Source: DASUFF01 sp036274695
GTDB taxonomy: Bacteria; UBA10199; JACPAL01; GCA-016699445
Reading direction: 5' to 3'
DNA: 64,000 nucleotides
NCBI GenBank assembly: GCA_036274695.1
Contig: DASUFF010000044.1
Span: 1-64,000 of the forward strand
Shown in pieces: positions 24,191-32,091 of this stretch. Positions within the stretch are counted from its first letter, which is position 1, and each line of letters starts with the position of its first letter. A program made the position numbers and the translations under genes. The notes under the pieces were generated by a model, which worked only from the letters and a program-made list of their open reading frames with translations, did no database searches and was not told where the DNA came from.

Positions 24191-24226
24191 TTTGGACTTT
24201 GGACCTTGGACTTTAGTCTTTGGACT
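24191..24226 (+). repeat. Short degenerate tandem repeat (TTTGGAC)
   Basis: Four imperfect copies of TTTGGAC/TTGGACT in about 36 bp, in the 272-bp gap between the coiled-coil gene and the methyltransferase gene. The rest of that gap is AT-rich and leads into a sigma-54 promoter. No coding potential is seen. Confidence 0.5.
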
Positions 24227-24385
24227 CCGAGTCCCCCGAGTGTTCCATCCGGTCCTGGCCCCTCGATTCACCATGGATTTGGCAAAGAAGTGATCATTTC
24301 CCATTTTAGGGTTTTTGATTTCACAATATCGGAAGTCTCAATTTCTCATTCATTAAAAACATTAATCAAATCAATATCATTTATT

Positions 24386-24401
24386 CGGCATGGAACTTGC
24401 T
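24386..24401 (+). promoter_or_regulatory. Sigma-54 promoter of the methyltransferase gene
   Basis: CGGCATG-GAAC-TTGCT, with GG and GC exactly 12 bp apart. The upstream 100 bp are AT-rich, and AATCAA-N4-ATA at 24364-24376 is one base from the IHF consensus, as expected for DNA bending at sigma-54 promoters. The gene starts 30 bp downstream. Confidence 0.6.
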
Positions 24402-24430
24402 GCTAACTAGGCTCCAACCAAGGAGATTTC

Positions 24431-25237
24431 ATGGAGCGTGGCACCTTCGTCGGTCGAGAGTACATCGATGCTCTGAAGACTCATTACCCGCATTTCGTCG
24501 TGGGCGCGGCCCAGGAAAAGGTGGATGACAAGCTGCACATCGGCATCGTGGACGATTGGTGTCGGAATTACGATGAAGTCGGCGTCGATACGCTGGCTCG
24601 TTATCAGTCGATTCGTCAGCGTCCGTGGGGAGCGGCTCGTGGGGTTTGGGAAAGCGCGGGCGGCGGACCGAACCGTCGCATGGCGGGCGCTTACGGTTCT
24701 TACAAGGGGCTCATCAATTTAAAACCGGCCACCGACTTGGTTTTGTATTCCAACTTAATCTGGGAATTGAGACCCAAGACGATTTTGGAATTCGGAAGCC
24801 TCCAGGGCGGAAGCGCTCTTTGGTTCGCGGATCAACTGGACGCTTTATGCGGCGGGCAGGGCGAAGTGCATTCGTTCGAGCTCTGCTACAAGTGCATCCA
24901 TCCTCGCGCTTCCCACCCGCGCTTGCGCTTTCACGAAGCGGACATGCGCGACTTGAGCACCTTGAAGCGGGAGTTTTTGGAATCCCTGCCGCGTCCCTGG
25001 CTCGTGATCGACGATTGCCACGAGAACCTGGAGAACGTGGTTCCCTTCATGGCGAGCCTGATGCAGGAGGGGGATTATTTCGTGATCGAAGACGCGTTTT
25101 CGAATCCCACGCCCGAAATCATCGGCAAGGCCACGGAGGCCATCGACGGCTTGGGCTTCCTCGTGGACACGAAATACACGGACGCTTACGGCATGAACGT
25201 GACGTGCGCGCCGAACGGCTGGTTGGTGAAGATTTAA
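24431..25237 (+). CDS. CmcI-like SAM-dependent methyltransferase
   Basis: 268 aa. The class I methyltransferase fold of the cephalosporin-hydroxylase/CmcI type is seen from about residue 95: motif I ILEFGSLQGGSALWFADQL, EVHSFELCYKCIH, the acidic motif LVIDDCHENLENV and DYFVIEDAF. These enzymes methylate or modify small molecules and surface glycans. An unusual N-terminal region (RGTFVGREYIDALK, NRRMAGAYGSYKG) precedes it. The sigma-54 promoter immediately upstream is striking for such a gene. Confidence 0.8.
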   Translation: MERGTFVGREYIDALKTHYPHFVVGAAQEKVDDKLHIGIVDDWCRNYDEVGVDTLARYQSIRQRPWGAARGVWESAGGGPNRRMAGAYGSYKGLINLKPATDLVLYSNLIWELRPKTILEFGSLQGGSALWFADQLDALCGGQGEVHSFELCYKCIHPRASHPRLRFHEADMRDLSTLKREFLESLPRPWLVIDDCHENLENVVPFMASLMQEGDYFVIEDAFSNPTPEIIGKATEAIDGLGFLVDTKYTDAYGMNVTCAPNGWLVKI

Positions 25238-25336
25238 ACGGCTAGGCGTCGCAGTCTGCGTCGGTGCCGAAGGAGATTAGGCGCCACGCGCCGTTTTTCA
25301 ATCCGTTCGTCAGCTCGAGCAAACACCAACGACGTG

Positions 25337-25426
25337 ATGCCCCGAGCCTTCGGCGCCTGCCTGCTCCTGGCCGCGGTTGTCTTGGCGGTTCAGATGAACC
25401 CCCGCTCAAATCCACGGCTTTTTTGA
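25337..25426 (+). pseudogene. Fragment related to the small membrane protein gene at 28844
   Basis: Translation gives MPRAFGACLLLAAVVLAV, then unrelated residues to a stop. The intact gene contains MPRAFGACLLLAAAVLAL, so 16 of 18 residues are shared, while neither flank matches well. The DNA is only moderately similar, which argues for an old partial duplicate or a decayed paralogue. Confidence 0.45.
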
Positions 25427-25534
25427 TAATCACCGCATCATTCCGGGTATTTTCTAACTCCCTACGCCCCGAAGACTCTTAATAATAGTCTTAATAATTA
25501 AGTGCTTAGACTGCCGGTCGCCAAGACCCTTTGG

Positions 25535-25550
25535 TGGCATGGTGGTTGCT
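25535..25550 (+). promoter_or_regulatory. Sigma-54 promoter of the secreted-protein/radical-SAM operon
   Basis: TGGCATG-GTGG-TTGCT with the correct 12-bp GG-GC spacing and a following A. The start near 25560 falls just before the TGGAGGATAT ribosome binding site and the ATG at 25578, which rules out the longer reading frame beginning at 25539. Confidence 0.65.
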
Positions 25551-25577
25551 ATCTTAGCTCTCAAAAATGGAGGATAT

Positions 25578-26084
25578 ATGGCACCCATTCGGCGGGCCAG
25601 GCATTACGTCACGTACTTAATGGCCCTTTTCATTTCAGGTCTCTTCTCATTGGTCGGGCGCCATGCCCCGGCCTGGGCTCAGGACGTTCGAAGCCAGCAA
25701 AGCGCAAAAATTTTCAGCGAGGTTCTTCAGGGTAATCAGGCAAGCGTTCAGAAAAAACCGACGGGGACCTCGACCGCCGCTCAAACGGAACAGCTCGGCG
25801 ATTCCCGCGCGTTAAAAATCATTCCGGAACCCGGAAACATCAACGAGAGGGAAGGAAGAAGTGCCACACTGAACCCGGAGTTGACCCCGGAGGCCAACCA
25901 GCAGGTCAACGAGACCATGAACAGAATCGAGCTCAAACTGAGGAACAAGGAAGCCCTGACCTCCGAAGAATTCTCCTTATTGGCGGGCGTGCAAAACACG
26001 GCGCGGCTCAATGACATTTACATGCAGTTGAATACGCTGATGTTGATGGTCCGCGATCTTCAAGAAAAGGCGCCGAAACAGTGA
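25578..26084 (+). CDS. Secreted helical protein
   Basis: 168 aa from the ATG at 25578, which has TGGAGG upstream. An N-terminal basic region and hydrophobic segment (YLMALFISGLFSLVG, then APAWA) form a signal peptide. The mature protein is Gln/Asn/Thr-rich and then helical (VNETMNRIELKLRNKEALTS, NDIYMQLNTLMLMVRDLQ). No family is recognised. It overlaps the radical SAM gene by 4 bp, so they are coupled under one sigma-54 promoter. Confidence 0.75.
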   Translation: MAPIRRARHYVTYLMALFISGLFSLVGRHAPAWAQDVRSQQSAKIFSEVLQGNQASVQKKPTGTSTAAQTEQLGDSRALKIIPEPGNINEREGRSATLNPELTPEANQQVNETMNRIELKLRNKEALTSEEFSLLAGVQNTARLNDIYMQLNTLMLMVRDLQEKAPKQ

Positions 26085-27700
26085 AAATTTGCCTCATCAA
26101 TCCACCGACCACCGCTCCTTGGGAACGCCGCGTTTATTTCCCCATGGCCTTGATCACATTGGGCGGGGTTTTGAAGAAATTGGGCGTTGAGGCGGCCCTC
26201 TGGGATTTCGATCTTTATTTCAAAAAGGCGGGGAACACCACGGAGGCCGGTTTCAGCCGCCTGCTGAAGGCCGGCGTCGTTTCTGCGGGTACGAAAATCT
26301 TCGGCATTTCGTCGCTCTGCTCGAATTTTCCCATGGCCGTCTGGATCTCTAAGAAGATCAAAGAATATTGCCCGGACGCCTTGATCATCCTGGGAGGACC
26401 GCAGCCCTCGTCGATACCCACGCAGATTCTGGAACAATTTGATTTTATCGACGTCGTCGCCGCGGGCGAGGGAGAAGTCACCCTGGAAGAGATGGTCCGG
26501 TGCAATTTCGACCGCGCCGCACTCGCCGAAATACCGGGTGTCGCCGTCAGGATCGGCCAGGAAATCAAATTCAATACGAAAAGGCCTCTCGTCGCCGACA
26601 TGGACGATCTTCCGATGCCCGATTGGTCCTTGCTGGATCTCAAGGAATATTACGCCCCGCACCTGGAGAAATTCCCGACGCCGGTGGAAGTCGGCCGCGG
26701 ATGCCCTTATAATTGCACGTTCTGCTCGACCGCCCTGATGTGGCAAAAAGACTTCCGCGTAAAATCGCCCAGAAGGATTCTCGATGAGATGGAGCTCCTT
26801 CATCGGGAATACGACATCACGGAATTCGAGTTCGTCCATGACAACTTCACGACCTCCAAGAAGTTCGTGGGCGAATTTTGCGATTTCATGGAACGCGAAA
26901 ACACCAAAAACTTTCTGTGGCATGCGGCCTCTCGAACGGATTGCCTCGACATCCCCCGATTGGAAAAGATGCACGCCGTCGGGTTGAAGGGCCTTTTTTT
27001 CGGCATCGAGACCGGTTCCGAAAGAATGCAAAAAGTCATCAAAAAGGGGCTTCAGTTCGATAGATTCGAGCCTATCTTACGACGGGCGAACGAGTTGGAA
27101 ATCGTCGTGACGACGGCATTCATTCTGGGATTCCCCGATGAGGAGGCCGAAGACTTCGATCAAACCGTGCGCCGGGCCCTGCATTATAAGAACCTCGACA
27201 CGCGGTGGGTCGTCTTCTCCAAGCTGGCGGCTTTAACGGGCACGGACCTCTATCGCAATTACGTGGATAAGCTGACCACGCCGTCGGGACTCTCCGTTTT
27301 CAGCCCGCAATATTACGGGCTCCCGTACATCAACGACCTGATCAAGAAGCACCCCGATCTCTTTTCTTCTTTTTATCACGTTCCGCACCGTCTGTTTTCC
27401 TCCGAGTTTCTCGGAAAGTTCGTCCAGTTCGCGAGTTTGTTGGTGAACGGAAATCCCAAGACCACCCTCATGATCATGGAAAATCTGCGCATCGGTGTGG
27501 TCGAATTGTTTTCCCTGTGGGACGATTGGGCCCTGGAAAGAGACATTCCCTGCTTCCGTCATCATTCCTATTCCTACGAACGCTTCCGTAAGGACTTTGC
27601 GGCCTTCCTGAATGACGTGATCTTCAAAGGCGCGATCGCGATGACGCACGGTGGTTCGGAAGGAAAATTCGAGTCTTCAGGCCACGCGATTTTTTCCTAA
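26081..27700 (+). CDS. B12-binding-domain radical SAM protein
   Basis: 539 aa from a GTG overlapping the previous stop. An N-terminal cobalamin-binding domain (LGGVLKKLGVEAALWDFD, LIILGGPQPS, VVAAGEGEVTLEEMV) is followed by the radical SAM cluster motif GCPYNCTFC (Cys about 208, 212, 215) and FFGIETGSERMQKVIKKG. These enzymes do radical methylation, ring contraction or related chemistry on lipids, cofactors and natural products. The substrate is unknown; co-expression with a secreted protein and a nearby CmcI-like methyltransferase hints at envelope or natural-product modification. Confidence 0.88.
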   Translation: MKICLINPPTTAPWERRVYFPMALITLGGVLKKLGVEAALWDFDLYFKKAGNTTEAGFSRLLKAGVVSAGTKIFGISSLCSNFPMAVWISKKIKEYCPDALIILGGPQPSSIPTQILEQFDFIDVVAAGEGEVTLEEMVRCNFDRAALAEIPGVAVRIGQEIKFNTKRPLVADMDDLPMPDWSLLDLKEYYAPHLEKFPTPVEVGRGCPYNCTFCSTALMWQKDFRVKSPRRILDEMELLHREYDITEFEFVHDNFTTSKKFVGEFCDFMERENTKNFLWHAASRTDCLDIPRLEKMHAVGLKGLFFGIETGSERMQKVIKKGLQFDRFEPILRRANELEIVVTTAFILGFPDEEAEDFDQTVRRALHYKNLDTRWVVFSKLAALTGTDLYRNYVDKLTTPSGLSVFSPQYYGLPYINDLIKKHPDLFSSFYHVPHRLFSSEFLGKFVQFASLLVNGNPKTTLMIMENLRIGVVELFSLWDDWALERDIPCFRHHSYSYERFRKDFAAFLNDVIFKGAIAMTHGGSEGKFESSGHAIFS

Positions 27701-27862
27701 AGCGGCAAAGGAAAAGTCGGACACGCGTCGACCCCATTGAAAAATAGTCCGAAAAGGTTTCAGAAATCCGCATCGTCCAAAAATCAAACCTAGCTGTCCA
27801 TTCCCCCGGTCTTTCAATCCCGTGATCGCCAATATTTCCTAGCCATTCCGCATCATCGCACT

Positions 27863-27878
27863 TGGCCCGCGTCTTGCT
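27863..27878 (+). promoter_or_regulatory. Possible sigma-54 promoter upstream of the XRE gene
   Basis: TGGCCCG-CGTC-TTGCT has correct spacing and one core mismatch (C for A). A good sigma-70 promoter lies 22 bp further downstream, so this match may be fortuitous. Confidence 0.35.
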
Positions 27879-27899
27879 CTCCTATCAATAGCCGGTCGT

Positions 27900-27928
27900 T
27901 TGACAAGTGATACCTTTAAAGGTATCAT
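27900..27928 (+). promoter_or_regulatory. Sigma-70 promoter with embedded operator
   Basis: TTGACA (27900-27905), a 17-bp spacer, and TATCAT (27923-27928). The spacer and most of the -10 box are occupied by the perfect palindrome at 27908-27927, the layout expected for an autoregulated toxin-antitoxin promoter. Confidence 0.65.
27908..27927. promoter_or_regulatory. 20-bp perfect palindromic operator
   Basis: TGATACCTTTAAAGGTATCA reads the same on both strands. It lies between the -35 and -10 boxes upstream of an XRE-type DNA-binding protein, its probable repressor. Confidence 0.65.
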
Positions 27929-27940
27929 ATTGGAGGTAGC

Positions 27941-27985
27941 GTGGGCAGGATAAGGCGGGGGCGAGGAGTGTTTTTTGAAACATAA
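27941..27985 (+). CDS. 14-codon leader ORF, possible toxin remnant
   Basis: A GTG start with GGAGGT 3 bp upstream encodes MGRIRRGRGVFFET and stops inside the next gene, overlapping its TTG start by 11 bp. The position is that of the toxin gene in a two-gene module, and the basic start resembles small toxins, so it may be the stub of a deleted toxin. A sigma-70 start near 27935 would remove its ribosome binding site, which weakens the case for translation. Confidence 0.35.
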   Translation: MGRIRRGRGVFFET

Positions 27986-28439
27986 CAAATTCAGAAAGGT
28001 CGAGTTCGACAACAAGAAGAGGGTTTTTCATCTAGAGTATTCTTCCGGTTTAAAGGTGGATTGCCCTTATTCCGCCCTGGGCATTCGAGACAGAGTGGTC
28101 GAAGCCGGACTGGATCCTGAAGTGGGGCGGCATTCCTTTTATTTCAGGCTGAATAACGGCAAGAAAGATTATGTCCCCCACGATCAGCCGCTCCATATCG
28201 TCCAAAACCCCGAGTACGTCCGCGAAACGACGCTCTTTGAAGTGACCAAACAGCTGAATCGCTTCATTCGGGAATCCGGGGTTTCCAAGCGTGAGCTGGC
28301 CAGGCGACTCGGCACATCTCTGACCCAGCTAGCCCGACTTTTGGATACGACGAACTACAAGAAGGAACTTTCCCGCCTGATCGAGCTGGCGGCCATGCTC
28401 AACTACGAATTCAAATGGGAATTCAAACGAGCCGCATGA
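27975..28439 (+). CDS. XRE-type HTH protein, antitoxin-like
   Basis: 154 aa from a TTG; GAGGAG sits 6 bp upstream and an in-frame stop at 27951 leaves no earlier ATG or GTG. The N-terminal half (VFHLEYSSGLKVDCPYSAL, GRHSFYFRLNNGKKDYVP) is a beta-rich domain. The C-terminal half is a helix-turn-helix (SGVSKRELARRLGTSLTQLARLLDTTN). The architecture, size and palindromic operator fit an antitoxin/autorepressor. No intact toxin gene is adjacent. Confidence 0.7.
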   Translation: MKHNKFRKVEFDNKKRVFHLEYSSGLKVDCPYSALGIRDRVVEAGLDPEVGRHSFYFRLNNGKKDYVPHDQPLHIVQNPEYVRETTLFEVTKQLNRFIRESGVSKRELARRLGTSLTQLARLLDTTNYKKELSRLIELAAMLNYEFKWEFKRAA

Positions 28440-28456
28440 AATGCTACGGTTTCCCC

Positions 28457-28843
28457 ATGAAATACCTCCACACCATGCTCCGAGTCGTCGACCTCGAAAA
28501 ATCCCTCAAATTCTACACCGAAGGCCTCGGCTTCCACCTCATCTCCCGCGAAGACTACCCCAAGGACAAATTCACCCTCGCTTTCATTGCGCCGCCGGGT
28601 TCCGGCAAAGACGCCCCGATGATCGAGCTCACCCACAATTGGGAGACCAAATCTTACGTCCACGGCGACGGCTACGGTCACATCGCGTTTCAAGTGGACT
28701 CCATCGCGGACGTCCAGAAGCGCCTGAAGGAGCACGGCTACGATTTAAGCTGGGGCCCGGGCGAGACGCCGTCGGGTAAGCGGAAGATGGCCTTTGTGGA
28801 CGATCCGGATGGGTATGAGATCGAGTTGTTGGAAGGGCACTAA
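28457..28843 (+). CDS. gloA: Lactoylglutathione lyase (glyoxalase I)
   Basis: 128 aa from MKYLHTMLRV; upstream in-frame starts lie in the previous gene. The VOC fold with glyoxalase I signatures: HTMLRVVDLEKSLKFYTEGLGF, IELTHNW, GYGHIAFQVD, and FVDDPDGYEIELLE carrying the metal-binding Glu. It detoxifies methylglyoxal as its glutathione hemithioacetal. Confidence 0.93.
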   Translation: MKYLHTMLRVVDLEKSLKFYTEGLGFHLISREDYPKDKFTLAFIAPPGSGKDAPMIELTHNWETKSYVHGDGYGHIAFQVDSIADVQKRLKEHGYDLSWGPGETPSGKRKMAFVDDPDGYEIELLEGH

Positions 28844-29107
28844 TTGTCCCCCATCTTCAAAATCATCGTCATCTTCCTTCTGGCCTGGCCGGCCTTGGTC
28901 TCCCTCATCACCGGCCGCATCTATCTCCGTTCCGGTTCTACCGCGAAAGGATGGATGCCCCGGGCCTTCGGCGCGTGTCTTCTCTTGGCGGCGGCGGTCT
29001 TGGCTCTGTATTGGACGGGGCATTGGCCGTTGTCGCTTCAAGGGGCCGTCACGCCGGCGGTGGTGGTGCTGTTGGTCTTGGCCGTGGCGCTGCAAGCGAT
29101 TTTTTGA
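28844..29107 (+). CDS. Small membrane protein
   Basis: 87 aa from a TTG immediately after the gloA stop. Three hydrophobic segments are seen (FKIIVIFLLAWPALVSLI, ACLLLAAAVLALYW, VVVLLVLAVALQAIF). Its MPRAFGACLLLAAAVLAL segment recurs in the fragment at 25337. The TTG start is inferred from position, without a clear ribosome binding site. The function is unknown. Confidence 0.6.
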   Translation: MSPIFKIIVIFLLAWPALVSLITGRIYLRSGSTAKGWMPRAFGACLLLAAAVLALYWTGHWPLSLQGAVTPAVVVLLVLAVALQAIF

Positions 29108-29619
29108 AGTTGACGTCGCTTATTCGTTTCTCCGGGGTCGTCCCCTCGAGGAGCCATCATTTGACCCGCGAAGTGAACGGCCGCCTTGGTCCGATCGGCC
29201 TCCGCGAGCCGCTCCGCTTTTTTCCAAACCGGCTGGAGCTTTCGCCCGGCGTCATAAGAGCCGCGGACGATTGTCGTGAGCCAAAAACCGTCCGATTGAG
29301 GAGGGGAGGGATCGTCGGAGACGGTCGCGTTCGCGGCCAAGGCGATTTGCCGCCCCAACTCGAAATCGGAGATCTCGTGATCGTCGATCGCAAGGAGTTC
29401 GCGCAATTCCGAAATATTGTCCGCTCCGAGCGTGTTGAAGAATTGGATGAGATAGAAAGTGCGGCTTAAGGCGAAGCTCTGATCGCGGCGCCGGACGATG
29501 CCGGACACCATCTGCACGGAGGTCCCGGGTGAGGTCAAGGAGTCACGGGACGCCTCCACTCGCCATTCCTCGGGATGCCTCGGATCCAAGATGAAGCGTG
29601 CCGAGGTCATGGAGGGCAT
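29038..29619 (-). CDS. Hypothetical protein, convergent with the small membrane protein
   Basis: 193 aa. The central part (TFYLIQFFNTLG, ISELRELLAIDDHEISDFELGRQ) has normal protein composition and high GC at third positions, supporting coding. The last about 23 residues (SATAKTNSTTTAGVTAP) overlap the membrane-protein gene by 70 bp and look less natural. No family is recognised. Confidence 0.5.
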   Translation of the reverse strand: MPSMTSARFILDPRHPEEWRVEASRDSLTSPGTSVQMVSGIVRRRDQSFALSRTFYLIQFFNTLGADNISELRELLAIDDHEISDFELGRQIALAANATVSDDPSPPQSDGFWLTTIVRGSYDAGRKLQPVWKKAERLAEADRTKAAVHFAGQMMAPRGDDPGETNKRRQLQKIACSATAKTNSTTTAGVTAP

Positions 29620-29697
29620 GTGCCTCGGGCGCGTTAATAATTCCCCATTATCTTTCTTACAGTCGAAGCGCTAGAATCACTTTTCGAGGTGGTTCCG

Positions 29698-29994
29698 ATG
29701 AACAGACGCCTTCGGTTCGCCTGCCTTTTGTCCTTGGTTTTTCTCGCCGGGTCTCTTGAAACGCCGGCCAGGGCGGAGCAGGGCGGCGTCGAGGAGGCGC
29801 CCAAGGAGTCTTCGTTTACCTATGATCGAAAGACCGGCCTTTTCGTCCGCGTCCGGCCGAAGAGGCATCCTTCCTTCTACCGGGCCGGAGACTTGAACGT
29901 GAACGTCGGCTATGCGCCGAGGGTGTCGCGTCCGACGGAGGAGACGTTGCCTCCCGGCGTCGAACGCTTCCTTTTCAAGCGGACGTTTCCATAG
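29698..29994 (+). CDS. Small secreted protein
   Basis: 98 aa from the ATG at 29698 with GAGGTGG upstream. The signal peptide (RLRFACLLSLVFLAGSLETPARA) is clear. The mature about 70 residues are basic and Pro-rich with YDRKTGLFVRVRP and NVNVGYAPRV. The family is unknown. Confidence 0.65.
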   Translation: MNRRLRFACLLSLVFLAGSLETPARAEQGGVEEAPKESSFTYDRKTGLFVRVRPKRHPSFYRAGDLNVNVGYAPRVSRPTEETLPPGVERFLFKRTFP

Positions 29995-30003
29995 GGGAAT
30001 CCC

Positions 30004-30363
30004 CTAAATCTTCGTCAAAGCCCCCTTCGCGTCCTCGACGTCCCACTTGAGCGCATTCACGGACGCCTTCTCCGGCAGATACACCACCGGCACCGCGCCG
30101 CCTTCCTGGAAACGTTCATAGACGGCGTTCGTCACGAACACCCGACGCTTGTGCGCCGTCCCCGTCGGATCGGTGAACTCATACGTCAGCGCCGGCCGCC
30201 GCTTCTTTCCCATGCGCACCGTGGTTTTCACCGTGATCGTGGCCAGGGTCTCGACGCCCGACGCGACTAACTTTTTGAATTCCGTTCCGCGTTTGACGAC
30301 CACGAAAAGCCAGCAGGCGATGGAGAGGGCGATCAGGAGGAAGGGGAGGAGGAAGGAAATCAT
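30004..30363 (-). CDS. DUF3592-like membrane protein
   Basis: 119 aa from MISFLLPFLLIALSIACWLF, one N-terminal membrane helix. The extramembrane part (VETLATITVKT, ALTYEFTDPTGTAHKRRVFV, VPVVYLPEKASVNAL) follows the DUF3592 pattern of a small beta-domain attached to a membrane helix. Role not established. Confidence 0.75.
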   Translation of the reverse strand: MISFLLPFLLIALSIACWLFVVVKRGTEFKKLVASGVETLATITVKTTVRMGKKRRPALTYEFTDPTGTAHKRRVFVTNAVYERFQEGGAVPVVYLPEKASVNALKWDVEDAKGALTKI

Positions 30364-30438
30364 GGCCCGAAGATAGCATGACCCCAAAACCGCCGGCGAA
30401 AAATACTCCATTCATCGGATGGGGTTGGATAAATGTTG

Positions 30439-30453
30439 GGGAATTGCTTTTGC
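30439..30453 (+). promoter_or_regulatory. Weak sigma-54-like site upstream of the 30493 gene
   Basis: GGGAAT-TGCTT-TTGC keeps the GG-GC distance of 12 and the -12 TTGC element, but the -24 element is poor (GGAAT rather than GGCAC). Listed as a candidate only. Confidence 0.2.
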
Positions 30454-30492
30454 GGCAACGTGCTGTAAACGCCTCGATGTTGAGGTGCGCCT

Positions 30493-32004
30493 ATGCCGCA
30501 GTTTCCCGGTTTCGTGAGTCTCCTAAATCCGATGGCGGTTGGAGCGGCGGGCGCGATCGACGCCTCATTAATTACCACCCGGCCGCCTCCGCCCTCGAGC
30601 GACCCGGCTCCGCCGTTAACGGGATTGACTTCCGCGACCACCTCACATGTCCGACTTCAGCAATCATATGCCGCCCGCCTCTTGAGTCCCACCGCCCCTC
30701 CGGAACCATCGGAAACGGACGGTGAGATGTCTCCGATGGACGAGCTGGACTCGCTCCTGCGATCGGCCGATCCCGACTTGGCGAAGCGCGGAAGCCGGGT
30801 CACGTATCTGCTTCCCTGGATGTCTTCGAGCGATCTGCGGGAATGCCTTCAAAGGTTCCGAGGAGGTCCGGATATCGCGGAAGCCCTCTCGTCCATGATG
30901 GAGCAGGCGGCCACCGACGAGCTCCGTTTTCACTGGCTGCGTTTTTTGGCTGCGGCCTCCCAGGCGGGAATTTCCAATAGGGTGGCTCTTAAAAGGTTGG
31001 TGGGGCGGATTTCAGGAAAGCTCAAGACCAACTCGGAAAGGGAATTGAGATGGTATGGAGCGACGGAGAGCCTGATCGAGACGCTCGGGTCGTCGCCCGC
31101 GAGTTTGAGTCAGGAGAAAGTGTATCATGCCTTTCAAGAAGTCCGGTCTTCGCTTTGGAAGATCGGGTGTCCGCTGTCCCTGATCGATCGCTTGATCAAC
31201 GAATCCTCCCGCAACGATCACCACGGGCAGATCGCCTATTGGATGTTCGATCACTGGTCTTCCGATTGGTCCGCGGTTCCGAAAGTCATCGGGCTTCAGT
31301 ATATGGCGGATCGGATCGCCGCGGCCGGGGACGTGGTGTTGGGTTTGTACATCCTTCAGGATCCGAACCGGTCTTTGGACGAGCTGGAAACCGTTCGCGG
31401 AGGCCGATTCCTTCGGGCCTGGTTCAGCGATCACGAGAAGGGTTTCGCCAGCGTCATGAACGTGGCCAATGCCCCTTCCGAAGACTTGTTGGAGAAGGTC
31501 ATCAATGCCTATGCGGATCCCGACAATTACTTTTTGCCGCCGGTCCACGGTCTAATCCGGGAATTGCGGGCCCGAGCGAGGGAGAGCGTCTATGGGGCTC
31601 AAGAAGACATGCTGCATCGGGCGGCGGGAAAATTACTGAAAGCCTGCATTCTGGAGCCGATCTTTCAAGTAGGGCAACGCGAAGATAACGACGATCAGCT
31701 GGCGGAGATCGTGGACAACCTGGAGGAAGGGATGCGTCGCGGCGACGACTGTTCGCCGGACGAATGGGTCGCTTTGATGTCGGAGACCATGGAAGCCTTG
31801 CAGGCCCGTCACCGCCAGGAAGCGGCTCATGATTTCCTCCGCGCGATGTACAAGCTGGCCCTTTGTCCCGACGGCACGTATGCGAATCTTCGGCTCAATC
31901 TCGTGACGAATCTCGAAATCGCGATGCACGGCCGAAAAAATGAAAGAGACTCTCGTCCGCTCAAGAGAATTTGCCAGAGTCTGATGGCGTGGAAGATCGA
32001 ATGA
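30493..32004 (+). CDS. Hypothetical helical protein
   Basis: 503 aa. Residues 1-75 are low-complexity, rich in Pro, Ser, Thr and Ala. From about residue 80 it is a long helical protein with evenly spaced amphipathic helices (DELDSLLRSADPDLAKRG, RECLQRFRGG, EIVDNLEEGMRRG), suggesting a solenoid or HEAT-like fold. No signal peptide, membrane helix or catalytic motif. A second possible start is at 30727 (MSPMDELDSLL), which would drop the low-complexity part. Confidence 0.65.
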   Translation: MPQFPGFVSLLNPMAVGAAGAIDASLITTRPPPPSSDPAPPLTGLTSATTSHVRLQQSYAARLLSPTAPPEPSETDGEMSPMDELDSLLRSADPDLAKRGSRVTYLLPWMSSSDLRECLQRFRGGPDIAEALSSMMEQAATDELRFHWLRFLAAASQAGISNRVALKRLVGRISGKLKTNSERELRWYGATESLIETLGSSPASLSQEKVYHAFQEVRSSLWKIGCPLSLIDRLINESSRNDHHGQIAYWMFDHWSSDWSAVPKVIGLQYMADRIAAAGDVVLGLYILQDPNRSLDELETVRGGRFLRAWFSDHEKGFASVMNVANAPSEDLLEKVINAYADPDNYFLPPVHGLIRELRARARESVYGAQEDMLHRAAGKLLKACILEPIFQVGQREDNDDQLAEIVDNLEEGMRRGDDCSPDEWVALMSETMEALQARHRQEAAHDFLRAMYKLALCPDGTYANLRLNLVTNLEIAMHGRKNERDSRPLKRICQSLMAWKIE

Positions 32005-32091
32005 TCGGCGGAAAGGGCGAAAATCATCTGTTTCGATGACGCCAAGGAAGGCGGGTCCCCTTAGAATCTCCGGATTCAAAAAGGAGGCCCC

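Larger units (their letters stand above)
25238..25577 (+). other. 340-bp gap with gene remnants and a sigma-54 promoter
   Basis: No intact gene is supported. The left part, read on the minus strand, ends in a plausible protein tail (LKNGAWRLISFGTD). A fragment of a membrane-protein gene lies at 25337-25426 and an AT-richer stretch precedes the sigma-54 promoter at 25535. It looks like a site of past gene loss. Confidence 0.5.

Noticed and set aside
24191..24226. Possible CRISPR-like repeats
   Set aside because: Units are only 7-8 bp with no spacers; a simple degenerate tandem repeat.
25264..25482. 72-aa plus-strand open frame in the gap after the methyltransferase
   Set aside because: No ribosome binding site, unnatural composition, and a different frame holds a recognisable gene fragment.
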